DNA from: Desulfurispirillum indicum S5
GTDB taxonomy: Bacteria > Chrysiogenota > Chrysiogenetes > Chrysiogenales > Chrysiogenaceae
Assembly (NCBI RefSeq): GCF_000177635.2
Contig: NC_014836.1
Span: forward strand, 1,872,001 to 1,936,000
Length of the DNA stretch: 64,000 nucleotides
Direction of reading: 5' to 3'
This document shows positions 42,973 to 52,233 of this stretch, piece after piece. Made by a program: the position numbers and the translations under genes. The notes under the pieces were generated by a model. That model was not told where the DNA came from and made no database searches. It worked only from the letters and a program-made list of their open reading frames with translations. Each line of letters starts with the position of its first letter. Position 1 is the stretch's first letter.

Positions 42973-44208
42973 TTACCGCAGCAGGCTGGCGATCAGCGGT
43001 ATGCCCACAAAGGTGCCGATGCTGCTGCCCACGTTGGCGAACACCACCACCAGCAGGATCTTGGTTATGCGATTCTTCCAGAACCCCTTCAGGGAGATGG
43101 CATCCTGGGAGAGGTTCATCAGGTCCGAGACCTTGGGCTTGCGCAGCCAGGCTTCCATGAGGCCCGCCACCCAGCCGGCGGCTATGGTGGGGTTGAGGCT
43201 GGTGAGGGGAGCAGCCACAAAAGCGGTCAGTATGGTTATGGGGTGGGGCAGGGCAAAGCTCACAAACAGAGCAGCCAGGACGCCATTCGCCAATACCCAC
43301 AACTGAATCATGGTCCAGGAGACTTCAGCCGATGAAGAAAAAAAACCATAGGCGATGATGCCGATGACAATGGCGGGAATCAGGTACTTGATGGACTTCC
43401 ACACCGGCGATGGTTTCGGAACGGTGTTCAGCTGACTTAATGAGAGTTCCTCCACCTGCTGGCTTTCGATGAGTCGACGCATGCCCTGGCGATGGCCGGC
43501 GCCCACAACCGCCAGTATGACACTCCCGGGAGCTTCAACCACTTTTTTGGCAAGATACTGGTCCCGTTCATCGATGAGGGTGGTTTTCAGGCGGGGGAAG
43601 TGGCGGGCAAACTCTTCCAGCATCTCGCTGAGCATATCCTGATTGCGCATCTTTTCCAGATCCCGCTCGGTCAGTTCCTCCTGGGCAAAGAGGCTGGCAA
43701 TGAGGGTGCTGATGAGCTTCATGCGACCCCAGATTCCCGCGCTGCCCCAAGCGCGCTTGAGGGTCAGCTGCACTTCGCGGTCAGCCAGAATATACCGGGC
43801 ATCGTTATCCTGGGCACTGCGAATGGCCTCAACCATCTCCTGGCCGGGTTTCACGCCCAGCTGGGCTCCCATGCGTTTCTGGAAGGACGAGAGAATGAGG
43901 TTTGCCAGCAGGACAGTGGCTTTGCCCTCCCGCAGCACCTGGAAGATATTCATATTCTGCCAGTGATCTTCTTCAAAGAGGGCGCGATAGCGGGAGGGGC
44001 AGAGCTCCACGGCCACGGTATCCGGCTTGATGGCGGCAATGACGGCGCGCACCGTATCAACACTCTGCTGCGAGACATGGGCGGTTCCCAGCAGAAAGAG
44101 CGTCTTCCCCTGGTATGTCAGGACTTCCAGATCTGAGTATTGTCGTAAGGCGTCTTGCTGGGCTTCGGAGAGCTGCTGATTCTCAGGGTTGTCGGACGTG
44201 TGTTCCAT
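42973..44208 (-). CDS. TraB/PrgY family membrane protein
   Basis: The 411-residue protein has an N-terminal TraB domain (LFLLGTAHVSQQSVDTVRAVI, VAVELCPSRYRAL, VGAGHRQGM) related to the GumN/Tiki hydrolase-like fold. Three or four membrane helices follow in the C-terminal 150 residues (about 270-405). Enterococcal TraB/PrgY shuts off pheromone; bacterial relatives like this have no known job. The Gly-Thr-Ala-His motif is intact. It is upstream of fbp in the same run. Confidence 0.85.
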   Translation of the reverse strand: MEHTSDNPENQQLSEAQQDALRQYSDLEVLTYQGKTLFLLGTAHVSQQSVDTVRAVIAAIKPDTVAVELCPSRYRALFEEDHWQNMNIFQVLREGKATVLLANLILSSFQKRMGAQLGVKPGQEMVEAIRSAQDNDARYILADREVQLTLKRAWGSAGIWGRMKLISTLIASLFAQEELTERDLEKMRNQDMLSEMLEEFARHFPRLKTTLIDERDQYLAKKVVEAPGSVILAVVGAGHRQGMRRLIESQQVEELSLSQLNTVPKPSPVWKSIKYLIPAIVIGIIAYGFFSSSAEVSWTMIQLWVLANGVLAALFVSFALPHPITILTAFVAAPLTSLNPTIAAGWVAGLMEAWLRKPKVSDLMNLSQDAISLKGFWKNRITKILLVVVFANVGSSIGTFVGIPLIASLLR

Positions 44209-44339
44209 GAAATTCGTTTTTCACCTTTATAGACTGTGTAGGCGACATGATACCCATTGAGGGCGCTTTTGCCGAGCTTTTTTTCAAAAAAACGCCGAAC
44301 GGAATATGGGGAATTCTTTGCGGAAAGTGCATCGGCGGG

Positions 44340-44368
44340 TTTAATTCTGTCTGCGCTTCATGTATAGT
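44340..44368 (+). promoter_or_regulatory. Likely promoter of tkt
   Basis: TATAGT (44363-44368) with TTTAAT 17 bp upstream (44340-44345), about 88 bp before the tkt ATG. The -35 is weak. It lies in the 247-bp divergent gap with traB. Confidence 0.5.
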
Positions 44369-44455
44369 GCCGCCATCATCCCCAGTGGCTTTTCTGCACA
44401 GACTTTAGAAGTCTGCTGGGTAATTCCCCGTTATTCCCACTATACAGGAGATTCC

Positions 44456-46444
44456 ATGAGCGCGGCAGATTTTTCTTCCCTGAGCGAACCCCAGAAAGAG
44501 CAACAACTCACCAATTACATCAAGGGCCTGATAATGGATGGCGTGCGCAATGCCAATTCGGGCCATACGGGTGGTGCTTTTTCCTCGGTGGACTTTGCTT
44601 ACACCCTCTTTCAGAAACACCTGAATTATGATCCCGACGACTGCCGCTGGTATAATCGCGACCGCTTCGTTCTCTCTGCCGGCCATGAGTCCATGCTGCT
44701 GTACAGCCTGCTGCACCTGCAGGGTTACCTGGACATGGACGAGCTCAAGCGCTTCCGCCAGCTGGGCAGCAAGACTCCCGGCCACCCCGAATCCCACCTG
44801 ACCCCCGGCGTCGAAGCCACCACCGGCCCCCTGGGACAGGGAATTTCCATGGCGGTGGGCATGGCTCTGGCCTCCAATATCGCTGCCGCTTATCTGGGGG
44901 AAAAGGTCGTCAATAACTACACCTACGTCATCTGTGGTGACGGCGACATCCAGGAACCAGTGGCCCTGGGCTCCTGCCAGCTGGCCGGCCACTACGGTCT
45001 TGATCGGCTGATCGTCTTCTACGACTTCAACAAGATCCAGATCTCCGGCGAAGTGTCCCGCAATGACAGCACCGATATCGCCCAGATGTTCCGCGCCTTC
45101 CAGTGGAATGTCCTGGAGATTGACGGCAACGACCAGGTGGCTGTCGACCAGGCTATCCGCCAGGCCAAGTCAAACAGCGGTCGCCCCACCATTATCATCG
45201 GCCATACCATCATGGCCCGTGGCTGCGCCACCATGGAGGGCTCCGAAGAGACCCACGGTTCGCCCCTGCCCCATGAGGAAATTGCCGCCACCAAGGAGAA
45301 GCTGAGCATTCCGGCCGATCAGGCCTTCTTCCTGCCCACCGAAGCGCTGGAGTTTTTCCGTCGCCGCTTCGACGCACTGCGCCAGGGCCGTAAGTCCTGG
45401 GAACAGGAAGTGCAGCAGGCGTCCGGCAACGCGCAGTTCGCCAGCCTCTTCGATCAGTTCGCCCGTGGCGTGGTACCCGCCATCAACTTCCCCGACCTCA
45501 ATCAGAAAATGGCCACCCGCAAGGCCTTCGGCAAGCTGCTGGAAGCCGCTGCCGACAGCTTTGTCGCCTTCGCCGGCGGCTCCGCCGACCTTGAGCCCAG
45601 CAACAACACCACCGGCTTTCTGGACAAGGTGGGCGACTATACCCGGGAGAACCACCGTGGCCGCAGCATCCCCTTTGGTGTGCGTGAATTCCCCATGGGA
45701 GCCATCACTAATGGCATGCAGCTCTTCGGCATCAAGTCCTTTGGGGCTACCTTCCTGAGCTTTGCCGACTACCAGCGGGCCGCCATCCGCCTCGCCGCCC
45801 TGCAGCAGATCGGTACCATGTTTATCTACACCCACGACTCCATCTATCTGGGTGAAGATGGCCCAACCCACCAGCCCGTGGAGCATATCCCCTCGCTGCG
45901 CCTGATCCCCAACCTGCTGGTACTGCGCCCCGCCGATGGCGGTGAGACCGCCCGGGCCTTCCAGTTTGCCCTGCAGTCCCAGCGGCCCACGGCCCTGTGC
46001 CTGACCCGCCAGGATCTGGAACCTGTAACGACCACCTACTACGGCAGCGGGGGCGATTTCGCCCGTGGCGGGTATATCCTGCGCCGCGAGAACGGCACTC
46101 TGGGAATTATTCTGATCGCCACTGGCTCGGAAGTGAAGCTGGCCCTCGATGTGGCCACTGAACTGGAGAACAGCAAAGGCTGTGGGGTGCGCGTGGTCAA
46201 TATGCCTTGCTGTGAACTGTTCGATGAACAGCCCGCCTCCTATCGTGACGAAGTACTGCCCCCCTCTGTGGCGCGCCGCGCTTCAATCGAGGCCGCTTCC
46301 ACCTCCGGCTGGTACAAGTATATCGGCCTGCAGGGTGTGGCCATCGGCGTTGACACCTTTGGTGAAAGCGCGCCAGCCAAGGATCTGGAAAAACATTTCG
46401 GATTGACTACTGAAATGGTTGCCAAATCGCTCGCGTCATTGTAA
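44456..46444 (+). CDS. tkt: Transketolase
   Basis: The 662-residue thiamine diphosphate enzyme moves two-carbon units between sugar phosphates. It shows [34 protein letters not shown], the ThDP motif [48 protein letters not shown] and [20 protein letters not shown]. The ATG at 44456 follows CAGGAG. The frame is open further upstream to 44360, without an initiation site. tpx follows 43 bp later. Confidence 0.96.
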   Translation: MSAADFSSLSEPQKEQQLTNYIKGLIMDGVRNANSGHTGGAFSSVDFAYTLFQKHLNYDPDDCRWYNRDRFVLSAGHESMLLYSLLHLQGYLDMDELKRFRQLGSKTPGHPESHLTPGVEATTGPLGQGISMAVGMALASNIAAAYLGEKVVNNYTYVICGDGDIQEPVALGSCQLAGHYGLDRLIVFYDFNKIQISGEVSRNDSTDIAQMFRAFQWNVLEIDGNDQVAVDQAIRQAKSNSGRPTIIIGHTIMARGCATMEGSEETHGSPLPHEEIAATKEKLSIPADQAFFLPTEALEFFRRRFDALRQGRKSWEQEVQQASGNAQFASLFDQFARGVVPAINFPDLNQKMATRKAFGKLLEAAADSFVAFAGGSADLEPSNNTTGFLDKVGDYTRENHRGRSIPFGVREFPMGAITNGMQLFGIKSFGATFLSFADYQRAAIRLAALQQIGTMFIYTHDSIYLGEDGPTHQPVEHIPSLRLIPNLLVLRPADGGETARAFQFALQSQRPTALCLTRQDLEPVTTTYYGSGGDFARGGYILRRENGTLGIILIATGSEVKLALDVATELENSKGCGVRVVNMPCCELFDEQPASYRDEVLPPSVARRASIEAASTSGWYKYIGLQGVAIGVDTFGESAPAKDLEKHFGLTTEMVAKSLASL

Positions 46445-46487
46445 GCTCCCGCTTATTTTGCGAATAACTCTCAATGGAGGTTCTGTT

Positions 46488-46988
46488 ATGGCCCAGATCG
46501 CACTTAAAGGTAACGCCGTTGAAACCAAAGGGAATCTGCCCGCTGCAGGCAGCATAGCCCCTGACTTCTGCCTGACGCAAAAGGACCTCAGTGACGCCAG
46601 CCTGAAGAGCTTTGCTGGCAAGCGCCTGGTTCTGAATATCTTCCCCAGTGTCGACACCGGGGTGTGTGCCGCATCGGTACGCCGCTTCAACCAGGAAGCC
46701 TCCTCCCTGGAAAACACCCTGGTCCTGTGCATCTCCCGTGACCTCCCCTTCGCCCTGAACCGCTTCTGCGGCGCGGAAGGACTGGAAAACGTGGTGACCC
46801 TCTCCGAAATGCGTGATTTTTCTTTTGGTGAAGCCTATGGAGTGCGCATGACCAGTGGTCCACTGGCCGGACTGCTCTCCCGCGCAGTCGTCGTGGTTGG
46901 CGCTGACGGCAAGGTTCTCTACACCGAGCAGGTTCCTGAGATCACCCAGGAACCCGACTACGACAAGGCGCTGGCGACCCTGAAGTAA
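46488..46988 (+). CDS. tpx: Thiol peroxidase (Tpx)
   Basis: The 166-residue atypical 2-Cys peroxiredoxin reduces peroxides. The peroxidatic Cys is in [17 protein letters not shown] and the resolving Cys in [19 protein letters not shown] site lies upstream of the ATG at 46488. It is likely cotranscribed with tkt and ends at a clear terminator. Confidence 0.96.
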   Translation: MAQIALKGNAVETKGNLPAAGSIAPDFCLTQKDLSDASLKSFAGKRLVLNIFPSVDTGVCAASVRRFNQEASSLENTLVLCISRDLPFALNRFCGAEGLENVVTLSEMRDFSFGEAYGVRMTSGPLAGLLSRAVVVVGADGKVLYTEQVPEITQEPDYDKALATLK

Positions 46989-47005
46989 CCCGATTGATAT
47001 GAAAA

Positions 47006-47039
47006 GGGGCTGCGGAATTTTCCGCAGCCTCTTTTTTTG
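47006..47039 (+). terminator. Terminator of tkt-tpx
   Basis: A stem GAGGCTGCGGA-like GGGCTGCGGA/TCCGCAGCCT closes a 4-base loop and is followed by CTTTTTTT. Confidence 0.9.
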
Positions 47040-47065
47040 TTGGCACTTTAGCGAGACCAAATAAC

Positions 47066-47358
47066 GGCAGGTTGTCGGCACCAACCCTTATGCCATGCTG
47101 GAATGACGGGAAAGACAAAAGCAGACCGTTCCCCCTGAGCCCGTCCGGTGAGTGCGACGCCTGGCTGGCAAGACCCGAACGGGACACTCACAGGAAGTGA
47201 GTGGTCCGGCAGCACTGCAGGGAGGCAGGGGTCAGGCAACGCAAAGATGGGGCTCTTTGAGCAGCCTGCTGCCGGATCTCCAGAACAGGCGAGAGTTCTG
47301 GGTACTTCCCGTTGACCAACGCAAAAAGGCCGCGGCAGAAACCGCGGCCTTTTTGCGT
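47066..47358 (+). ncRNA. Candidate structured RNA (multi-hairpin, unassigned)
   Basis: About 290 bp without coding capacity, bounded by the tpx terminator and a strong terminator hairpin. Perfect complementary segments: GGTTG/CAACC near 47070-47086; GTGAGTG (47148-47154) or GTGAGTG (47197-47203) each able to pair with CACTCAC (47185-47191); CCGGCAGCA (47206-47214) with TGCTGCCGG (47267-47275); CCAGAAC (47280-47286) with GTTCTGG (47295-47301); then the terminator. The CACTCAC/GTGAGTG loop reads AGGAA, a CsrA-like GGA loop, and several more GGA motifs occur. No match to 6S, RNase P or SRP RNA was recognised. Strand and promoter are unproven; a good sigma-70 box is not seen. Confidence 0.4.
47319..47358 (-). 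terminator. Bidirectional terminator downstream of rpmB
   Basis: ACGCAAAAAGGCCGCGG-CAGAAA-CCGCGGCC-TTTTTGCGT is nearly a complete palindrome with A and T runs on either side, so it can end transcripts from either strand. It lies 17 bp past the rpmB stop. Confidence 0.85.
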
Positions 47359-47374
47359 CCATGAGATGCGTGCG

Positions 47375-47560
47375 TCAGCTGACCTTATTCAGGGTGCGAA
47401 TGCAGGAGGTGCAGATCTTCACCCTTTTGGTCAAGCCGTTCACTGTCAGTTCCTGTGACTTCAGGTTGGGCAGTGAGCGCTTTTTGGTTTTGTTGTTGGC
47501 GTGGCTGACATTGTTGTTTACTTGAGGCTGCTTGCCGCAGATCTCACACCTTCTGGCCAT
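47375..47560 (-). CDS. rpmB: 50S ribosomal protein L28
   Basis: The 61-residue ribosomal protein shows [28 protein letters not shown] and [13 protein letters not shown]. Two CxxC pairs indicate the zinc-binding form of L28. The ATG at 47558-47560 follows GGAGG; the frame runs on upstream to 47680 without initiation signals. It is a single gene with its own promoter and terminator. Confidence 0.97.
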   Translation of the reverse strand: MARRCEICGKQPQVNNNVSHANNKTKKRSLPNLKSQELTVNGLTKRVKICTSCIRTLNKVS

Positions 47561-47621
47561 GATGTATATCCTCCGCAATAAGATAACTGTTATGATTCCC
47601 TGAGTTTTTACAAAACGCAGA

Positions 47622-47650
47622 ATACTACCACGCTCCTCCTGAAAATCCAA
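47622..47650 (-). promoter_or_regulatory. Likely sigma-70 promoter of rpmB
   Basis: TTGGAT (47645-47650) and TAGTAT (47622-47627) are 17 bp apart on the minus strand, 62 bp before the rpmB ATG. Confidence 0.6.
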
Positions 47651-47765
47651 TGGGAAATTGCAGACAGCATACTTTTTCATGGCAACGACACCTCGAAGCT
47701 GGCGTCTTTCGCGTTTATCGTATAAGTTAGTCTTAAATATTCTTCACAAGAATGGAGGACTGGCC

Positions 47766-48416
47766 GTGAAAGATCTGGAGAGCGTTGACAGGCCACGTGA
47801 AAAGCTTCTGGCGCGGGGAGCCCGCTCCCTTGACACCCATGAACTGGTGGCCATTCTCCTGGGCAGCGGCACGCGGGAAATGGATGTCATGAAACTTTCC
47901 CGCCTTGTTGCCAGGGCCATGGAGAAAAACGGCATGACCGTCAGCCAGGATGACTTTCTGGCAATTAACGGCATCGGTCAGGCCAAAGCCTGCCAGCTGC
48001 TGGCAGCCATTGAGATGGGCAGACGCCTCTACAGCGCCACCGGCGCCACGGTTCGCAGTTATCGCGACGTCATCCACCTGCTGGAGGAGTTTCGCCATAA
48101 AAAGCAGGAGTACTTCCTTTCTATCACCCTTGATGGTGCCGGCTGCGTTCTGCAGCGCCGCATTGTCACCATCGGCACCCTCAACGCCAGTCTCGTTCAT
48201 CCCCGTGAAGTGTTCAGTGATGCCTTGACGGATCGGGCTGCCTCCATTATCGTCGCCCATAATCACCCCTCGGGAAGTGTCGAGCCAAGCCAGGAGGATC
48301 ACAACATCACCCGACGCCTGCGCCAGTCCGGTGAACTGTTGGGCATTCCCCTGCTGGATCACATCATCATCTCGCCCAAGGGTGAAGTCAGCTTTAAGGA
48401 GTGTAATTACCTCTGA
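47766..48416 (+). CDS. radC: RadC family protein (JAB/MPN domain)
   Basis: The 216-residue protein has an N-terminal helix-hairpin-helix part (RPREKLLARGARSLDTHELVAILLGSGT, NGIGQAKACQLLAAIEMGRR) and a C-terminal JAMM metal site with HNHPSG and then D (VAHNHPSGSVEPSQED). The family was once linked to DNA repair, but its function is unsettled. The GTG at 47766 has GGAGG seven bases upstream. It is followed without a gap by the radical SAM gene (stop and start share one base). Confidence 0.93.
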   Translation: MKDLESVDRPREKLLARGARSLDTHELVAILLGSGTREMDVMKLSRLVARAMEKNGMTVSQDDFLAINGIGQAKACQLLAAIEMGRRLYSATGATVRSYRDVIHLLEEFRHKKQEYFLSITLDGAGCVLQRRIVTIGTLNASLVHPREVFSDALTDRAASIIVAHNHPSGSVEPSQEDHNITRRLRQSGELLGIPLLDHIIISPKGEVSFKECNYL

Positions 48417-49291
48417 TGCTCACCTACTCGCAACCCCTCTATCGCCCCCCCAGTGAAGCCCGCTCCCTGATTTTCCAGATCACCCATGGCTGCTCCCATA
48501 ACGCCTGCACCTTCTGCGGCATGTATACGGACAAGCGATTTCGCATGAAGCCCCTGGAGACGGTGCTGGAGGAAATCCAAAACATTCCCGCAGCTTACGC
48601 CGCTACGGTTCGCCGCGTTTTCCTGGCTGATGGCGATGCGACCATATACCCCACTGAAAAACTGACCCCGATCCTGGATGCCCTCAACGCCCATTTCCCC
48701 GCACTTCAGCGGATCAGCGCCTATGTGGGGCGCAAGGCCCTGCGCGCCAAGACACCTGAGCAGTGGCGCGAGCTGCGTCAGCGTAAACTTTCACTTCTGT
48801 ATTTCGGCCTGGAGAGCGGCAATGAGGAAGTGCTGGAGCTCATGAACAAAGGCGGCAGCGCTGCCGAGGCCGCCAGCCTCTGTCAGGTGGTTCAACAACA
48901 GGGAATCGCCCTGAGCGTCATGGTGGTGCTGGGCGGCGGCGGCCGACGCCTTGCGCGCGAACACGCCCTGGATACGGCCCGCTGGGTCAATCAGGTCAAT
49001 CCTCGCTATCTCAGCCTGCTGACCCTTTTCCTGCGACGCAACACCAGCCTGTTTGAGCAGCTGGAACAGCCCACCTGGGGTTCCCTGGCCGAAGAGACCA
49101 TCACGCTGATTCAGCATATCAAGGGGAAGAACATCATCTTCCGCGCCAATCACATTTCCAATCTGGTTGACCTTTCCGGCACCCTCCCCCGTGATCGCGA
49201 ACGGCTTTTGAGCGGACTTGAAGCGCACCGGCAGAAACTGCTGAAGAGCAGAGCCTACGACACGGTGCCCGAGTTCTACGAGGAACTCTGA
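48416..49291 (+). CDS. Radical SAM protein
   Basis: The 291-residue protein carries the Fe-S motif CSHNACTFC (CxxxxCxxC spacing as written, preceded by THG), close to the Elp3-like/YgiQ-like radical SAM fold. Further motifs are VFLADGDATIYP, ISAYVGRKAL, LYFGLESGNEEVLELMNKGG and VMVVLGGGG. A partner or substrate is not evident. Note that the spacing is Cx4Cx2C, not the usual Cx3Cx2C. It is coupled to radC. Confidence 0.88.
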   Translation: MLTYSQPLYRPPSEARSLIFQITHGCSHNACTFCGMYTDKRFRMKPLETVLEEIQNIPAAYAATVRRVFLADGDATIYPTEKLTPILDALNAHFPALQRISAYVGRKALRAKTPEQWRELRQRKLSLLYFGLESGNEEVLELMNKGGSAAEAASLCQVVQQQGIALSVMVVLGGGGRRLAREHALDTARWVNQVNPRYLSLLTLFLRRNTSLFEQLEQPTWGSLAEETITLIQHIKGKNIIFRANHISNLVDLSGTLPRDRERLLSGLEAHRQKLLKSRAYDTVPEFYEEL

Positions 49292-49364
49292 CACCATTTC
49301 ATGCACCTTTACTCCTGTTCTCTCCGCAGCATTGCCCTGTTAACAGCTTGCTGAAGTACTTCAG

Positions 49365-49496
49365 AACACGCAGGCAATTGAAAATGCTCAGGTGCAAGGC
49401 GCTCGCGGAGCGTGGAATGAAGCGTACTCCCCGTACGTTGCAATGACACGCGACAGCGGGCAACGCCGCAGATGGGGGTTTTCCAGCAGCCTGTTA
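49365..49496 (-). repeat. Dispersed intergenic repeat, copy 2
   Basis: The reverse complement of this segment aligns along its whole length with 3582-3713, including CATCTGCGG, the GTACGGGGAGTACGC hairpin and GCGAGCGCCTTGCACCTGAG. It lies between the radical SAM gene and feoA, 18 bp upstream of the feo promoter. The ends are an imperfect inverted repeat (AACACGCAGGCAATTGAAAA and CCAGCAGCCTGTTA). Confidence 0.8.
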
Positions 49497-49513
49497 GCTG
49501 CCATGAATATGCA

Positions 49514-49542
49514 TTGACCTGATTATTGCGCTCAGCTATAAC
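49514..49542 (+). promoter_or_regulatory. Sigma-70 promoter of feoAB
   Basis: TTGACC (49514-49519) and TATAAC (49537-49542) are exactly 17 bp apart, 94 bp before feoA. I see no clear Fur box over it. Confidence 0.75.
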
Positions 49543-49636
49543 TCACATCTCAGCACTCGCCTTACGGGCTTTCCTTTCTCCACCAAGCCTTTGAGAGCAT
49601 GAGTCAGGCTGCACTTCTTTCACATGCGGGTGTTTC

Positions 49637-49891
49637 ATGTCACAGCAAGTAATGAATCTTCGTCAGATGCAGGTCAGACAGAGGGGGAAAATCGTGCGGG
49701 TCACCGCCAGTGGAGAACTTGGCCGCAGAATCCGCGACATGGGCCTGGTCAGCGGAACTGAGTTTGAAGTGGTAGGGCGGGCTCCCTTGAAGGATCCCGT
49801 CGCGCTGCGTCTGCGCGACTTCACCCTGACCCTGCGCAACCGCGAGGCGGATTTTATCCAGGTGGAGCTCTGCGACGGGGGTGATCTGTGA
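49637..49891 (+). CDS. feoA: Ferrous iron transport protein A
   Basis: The 84-residue SH3-like protein has the family pattern VRVTASGELGRRIRDMGLVSGTEFEVVGRAPLKDPVALRLRDFTLTLR. It supports FeoB. The ATG at 49637 has only a weak site; an ATG at 49652 is an alternative. It shares GTGA with feoB. Confidence 0.93.
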   Translation: MSQQVMNLRQMQVRQRGKIVRVTASGELGRRIRDMGLVSGTEFEVVGRAPLKDPVALRLRDFTLTLRNREADFIQVELCDGGDL

Positions 49892-52044
49892 AGCGATCAC
49901 CGGTTTTTGCCCTGGCCGGCAATCCCAATGCCGGAAAATCCACTCTGTTCAATACAATAACCGGCGCCAGGCAGCATGTGGCCAACTATCCCGGCGTAAC
50001 GGTTGATACCCTCGAGGGTGTCATTGACTTTCAAAAGAACACATTGCGCATCGTTGATCTTCCCGGAACCTACTCCCTGAGCGCCTATTCCCAGGAGGAG
50101 CTGGTGGCACGTCGTTTCCTGGTGCGCCAGAAACCCGATGCTGTCCTCAATGTTCTTGATGCCGGCAGCCTGGAGCGCCATCTCTACCTGACGGTGCAGT
50201 TTCTCGAACTGGGTGTGCCCGTTGTACTGGCACTGAACATGATGGATGAAGTGCGCAAACGCGGCATCTCCATTGATATTGAGCGTCTCTCTTCGCTGCT
50301 GGGCATGCCGGTGGTTGCCACGGTAGCACGCACCGGAGAAGGCAAGGATCAGTTGCTCCAGGAGGCACTGGCCCTTCAGAATCGCGCATGGGAGCCGCTG
50401 GTATTTTCCTATGGCCCCGACATAGATCCCGTGCTGGAAGTCATGATCAGCATTATCGAGGAAAATGCCTTTCTCACCTCCCATTATCCCGCGCGATGGG
50501 TAGCCCTGAAATACCTGGAATCTGACAGCGCACTGATGGATGAAGGCCTGCGGATCAACTCTGCCATTGATACCCAACTGAAATCTCTGGTTGCCCAGCT
50601 GGCGCATCACTGCCAAAAGACCCTGCTGGCTTCACCGGAAGAACTCATCGCTGACTACCGTTACGGATACATCACCGGCCTGCTCAAAGGTGGTGTCATT
50701 AACCGCGACGCATCGCGGCGTGAGCGTATGGACATCTCCCAGCGCATTGATACCGTTCTGACCCACGCTCTTCTCGGCCCGATAATCATGCTGGGTGTTC
50801 TCTACGGCTTATACAAGGCGACTTTTGCGCTGGGAGAAATTCCCATGGGCTGGATTGAAGACATTTTTGGCTGGCTGGGAGAAACCGTGGGCGCCAGTGT
50901 ACCCGATGGACTGCTGCAGTCCCTGCTGGTTTCCGGAATCATCGACGGCGTGGGCGGCGTGCTGGTCTTCGTTCCTCTTATCCTGATTATTTTTTTGCTG
51001 CTCTCCTTCCTGGAGGACTCGGGCTATGTGGCGCGCATGGCCTATATGCTTGATCGCGTATTCCAGTATTTTGGCCTTCACGGATGCTCCGTGCTCCCTC
51101 TGATCATATCCGGCGGCATCGCCGGAGGGTGCGCTGTTCCCGGCATCATGGCCACCCGTGCCCTGCGCAGCCCCAAAGAGAAACTGGCAACCCTTGCCGT
51201 TGCACCGTTTATGACTTGCGGCGCTAAGATTCCCGTCATGTTGATGGTGGTGGCAGCCTTTTTCCCTCAGCATGGAGCCGCCGTCATGTTTGGCGTTACC
51301 CTTTTTGCCTGGGTAATGGCGCTGCTGGTGGCCCGTCTGCTGCGCTCAACTATCATTGCCGGTGATCCTACGCCATTCGTCATGGAGCTGCCCCCCTATC
51401 GCATGCCAACACTGCAAGGCGTTCTCATTCACACCCTGGATCGCGTCTGGGCCTATGTGAAAAAAGCTGGAACCGTGATCCTGGCTGTGGCTATTCTCCT
51501 GTGGGCTGCCATGACCTTTCCGCTGCTGCCCAAGGAGGTTACAGCAGATTTTGAGATGCAGCGCTCCAGTGTGGAACAGACATTTGCCAACCACTCATCC
51601 CTCAGTGATCTGCTGCTGGAAATTGACAATGTCGAGGCGGAGGCAGCTTTGCGCAACTCCCTGGCAGGGCGCATGGGCACCGCACTTGAGCCGCTGACCT
51701 CCCTGGCTGGTTTTGAATGGCGCAGCAATATTGCCCTTATCGGCGGCTTTGCTGCCAAGGAAGTCATTGTCTCCACCATGGGCACCGCTTACTCCCTGGG
51801 TGATGTGGATCCTGATTCCGCTGCGTCACTTTCGGGGCGTCTGGCCAGCGATCCCCACTGGGGGACGGCCAACGCCATCAGCCTGATGATATTTGTCCTG
51901 CTCTATGCCCCCTGCATGGTTACCGTCATCGTCATGGCCCGTGAATCCTCGTGGCGCTGGGCGCTCTTTGTCCTGGCCTTCAATACGATTCTGGCCTTCA
52001 GCCTGGCCATAGCCTTTTACCAGGTAGCCTCACGGCTCTTCTGA
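49888..52044 (+). CDS. feoB: Ferrous iron transporter FeoB
   Basis: The 718-residue membrane GTPase imports Fe(II). The G domain has G1 GNPNAGKST, G3 DLPGTYSLSAYSQEE and G4 NMMDE. The membrane part has the Gate motifs, with GGIAGGCAVPGIMATR and FMTCGAKIPVMLM holding the conserved Cys. The start is a GTG overlapping the feoA stop. No feoC follows; rpsB with its own promoter is next. Confidence 0.97.
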   Translation: MKRSPVFALAGNPNAGKSTLFNTITGARQHVANYPGVTVDTLEGVIDFQKNTLRIVDLPGTYSLSAYSQEELVARRFLVRQKPDAVLNVLDAGSLERHLYLTVQFLELGVPVVLALNMMDEVRKRGISIDIERLSSLLGMPVVATVARTGEGKDQLLQEALALQNRAWEPLVFSYGPDIDPVLEVMISIIEENAFLTSHYPARWVALKYLESDSALMDEGLRINSAIDTQLKSLVAQLAHHCQKTLLASPEELIADYRYGYITGLLKGGVINRDASRRERMDISQRIDTVLTHALLGPIIMLGVLYGLYKATFALGEIPMGWIEDIFGWLGETVGASVPDGLLQSLLVSGIIDGVGGVLVFVPLILIIFLLLSFLEDSGYVARMAYMLDRVFQYFGLHGCSVLPLIISGGIAGGCAVPGIMATRALRSPKEKLATLAVAPFMTCGAKIPVMLMVVAAFFPQHGAAVMFGVTLFAWVMALLVARLLRSTIIAGDPTPFVMELPPYRMPTLQGVLIHTLDRVWAYVKKAGTVILAVAILLWAAMTFPLLPKEVTADFEMQRSSVEQTFANHSSLSDLLLEIDNVEAEAALRNSLAGRMGTALEPLTSLAGFEWRSNIALIGGFAAKEVIVSTMGTAYSLGDVDPDSAASLSGRLASDPHWGTANAISLMIFVLLYAPCMVTVIVMARESSWRWALFVLAFNTILAFSLAIAFYQVASRLF

Positions 52045-52118
52045 TCTCACGCGGGAGCGCTGAAAACGGTGCTCCTGCGTGTCCTCTTTCTTCACCTGCA
52101 AGAATTCCCCTTCATCCC

Positions 52119-52147
52119 TTGCATTTGCGGCGAAACCTGTGTATAAA
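52119..52147 (+). promoter_or_regulatory. Sigma-70 promoter of the rpsB-tsf cluster
   Basis: TTGCAT (52119-52124) and TATAAA (52142-52147) are 17 bp apart, about 87 bp before rpsB. The leader contains GTGCCC-TTAT-GGGTAC, a small hairpin; its role is unknown. Confidence 0.75.
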
Positions 52148-52233
52148 TTGTTGGTTTGCCAAAAACGCACGCACTTCAGATATCGCCGTGCCCTTATGGG
52201 TACAGGAGTGCGGAGGAAAAAACGGAGGATTTT

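Noticed and set aside
47250-47270. Further copy of the dispersed repeat (GCAGCCTGCTGCC)
   Set aside because: Likeness is limited to a few bases and is better explained as one arm of the long stem in the RNA candidate.
47041-47375. Identity of the structured gap as 6S, RNase P or SRP RNA
   Set aside because: None of the conserved sequences of these RNAs that I know could be found on either strand.
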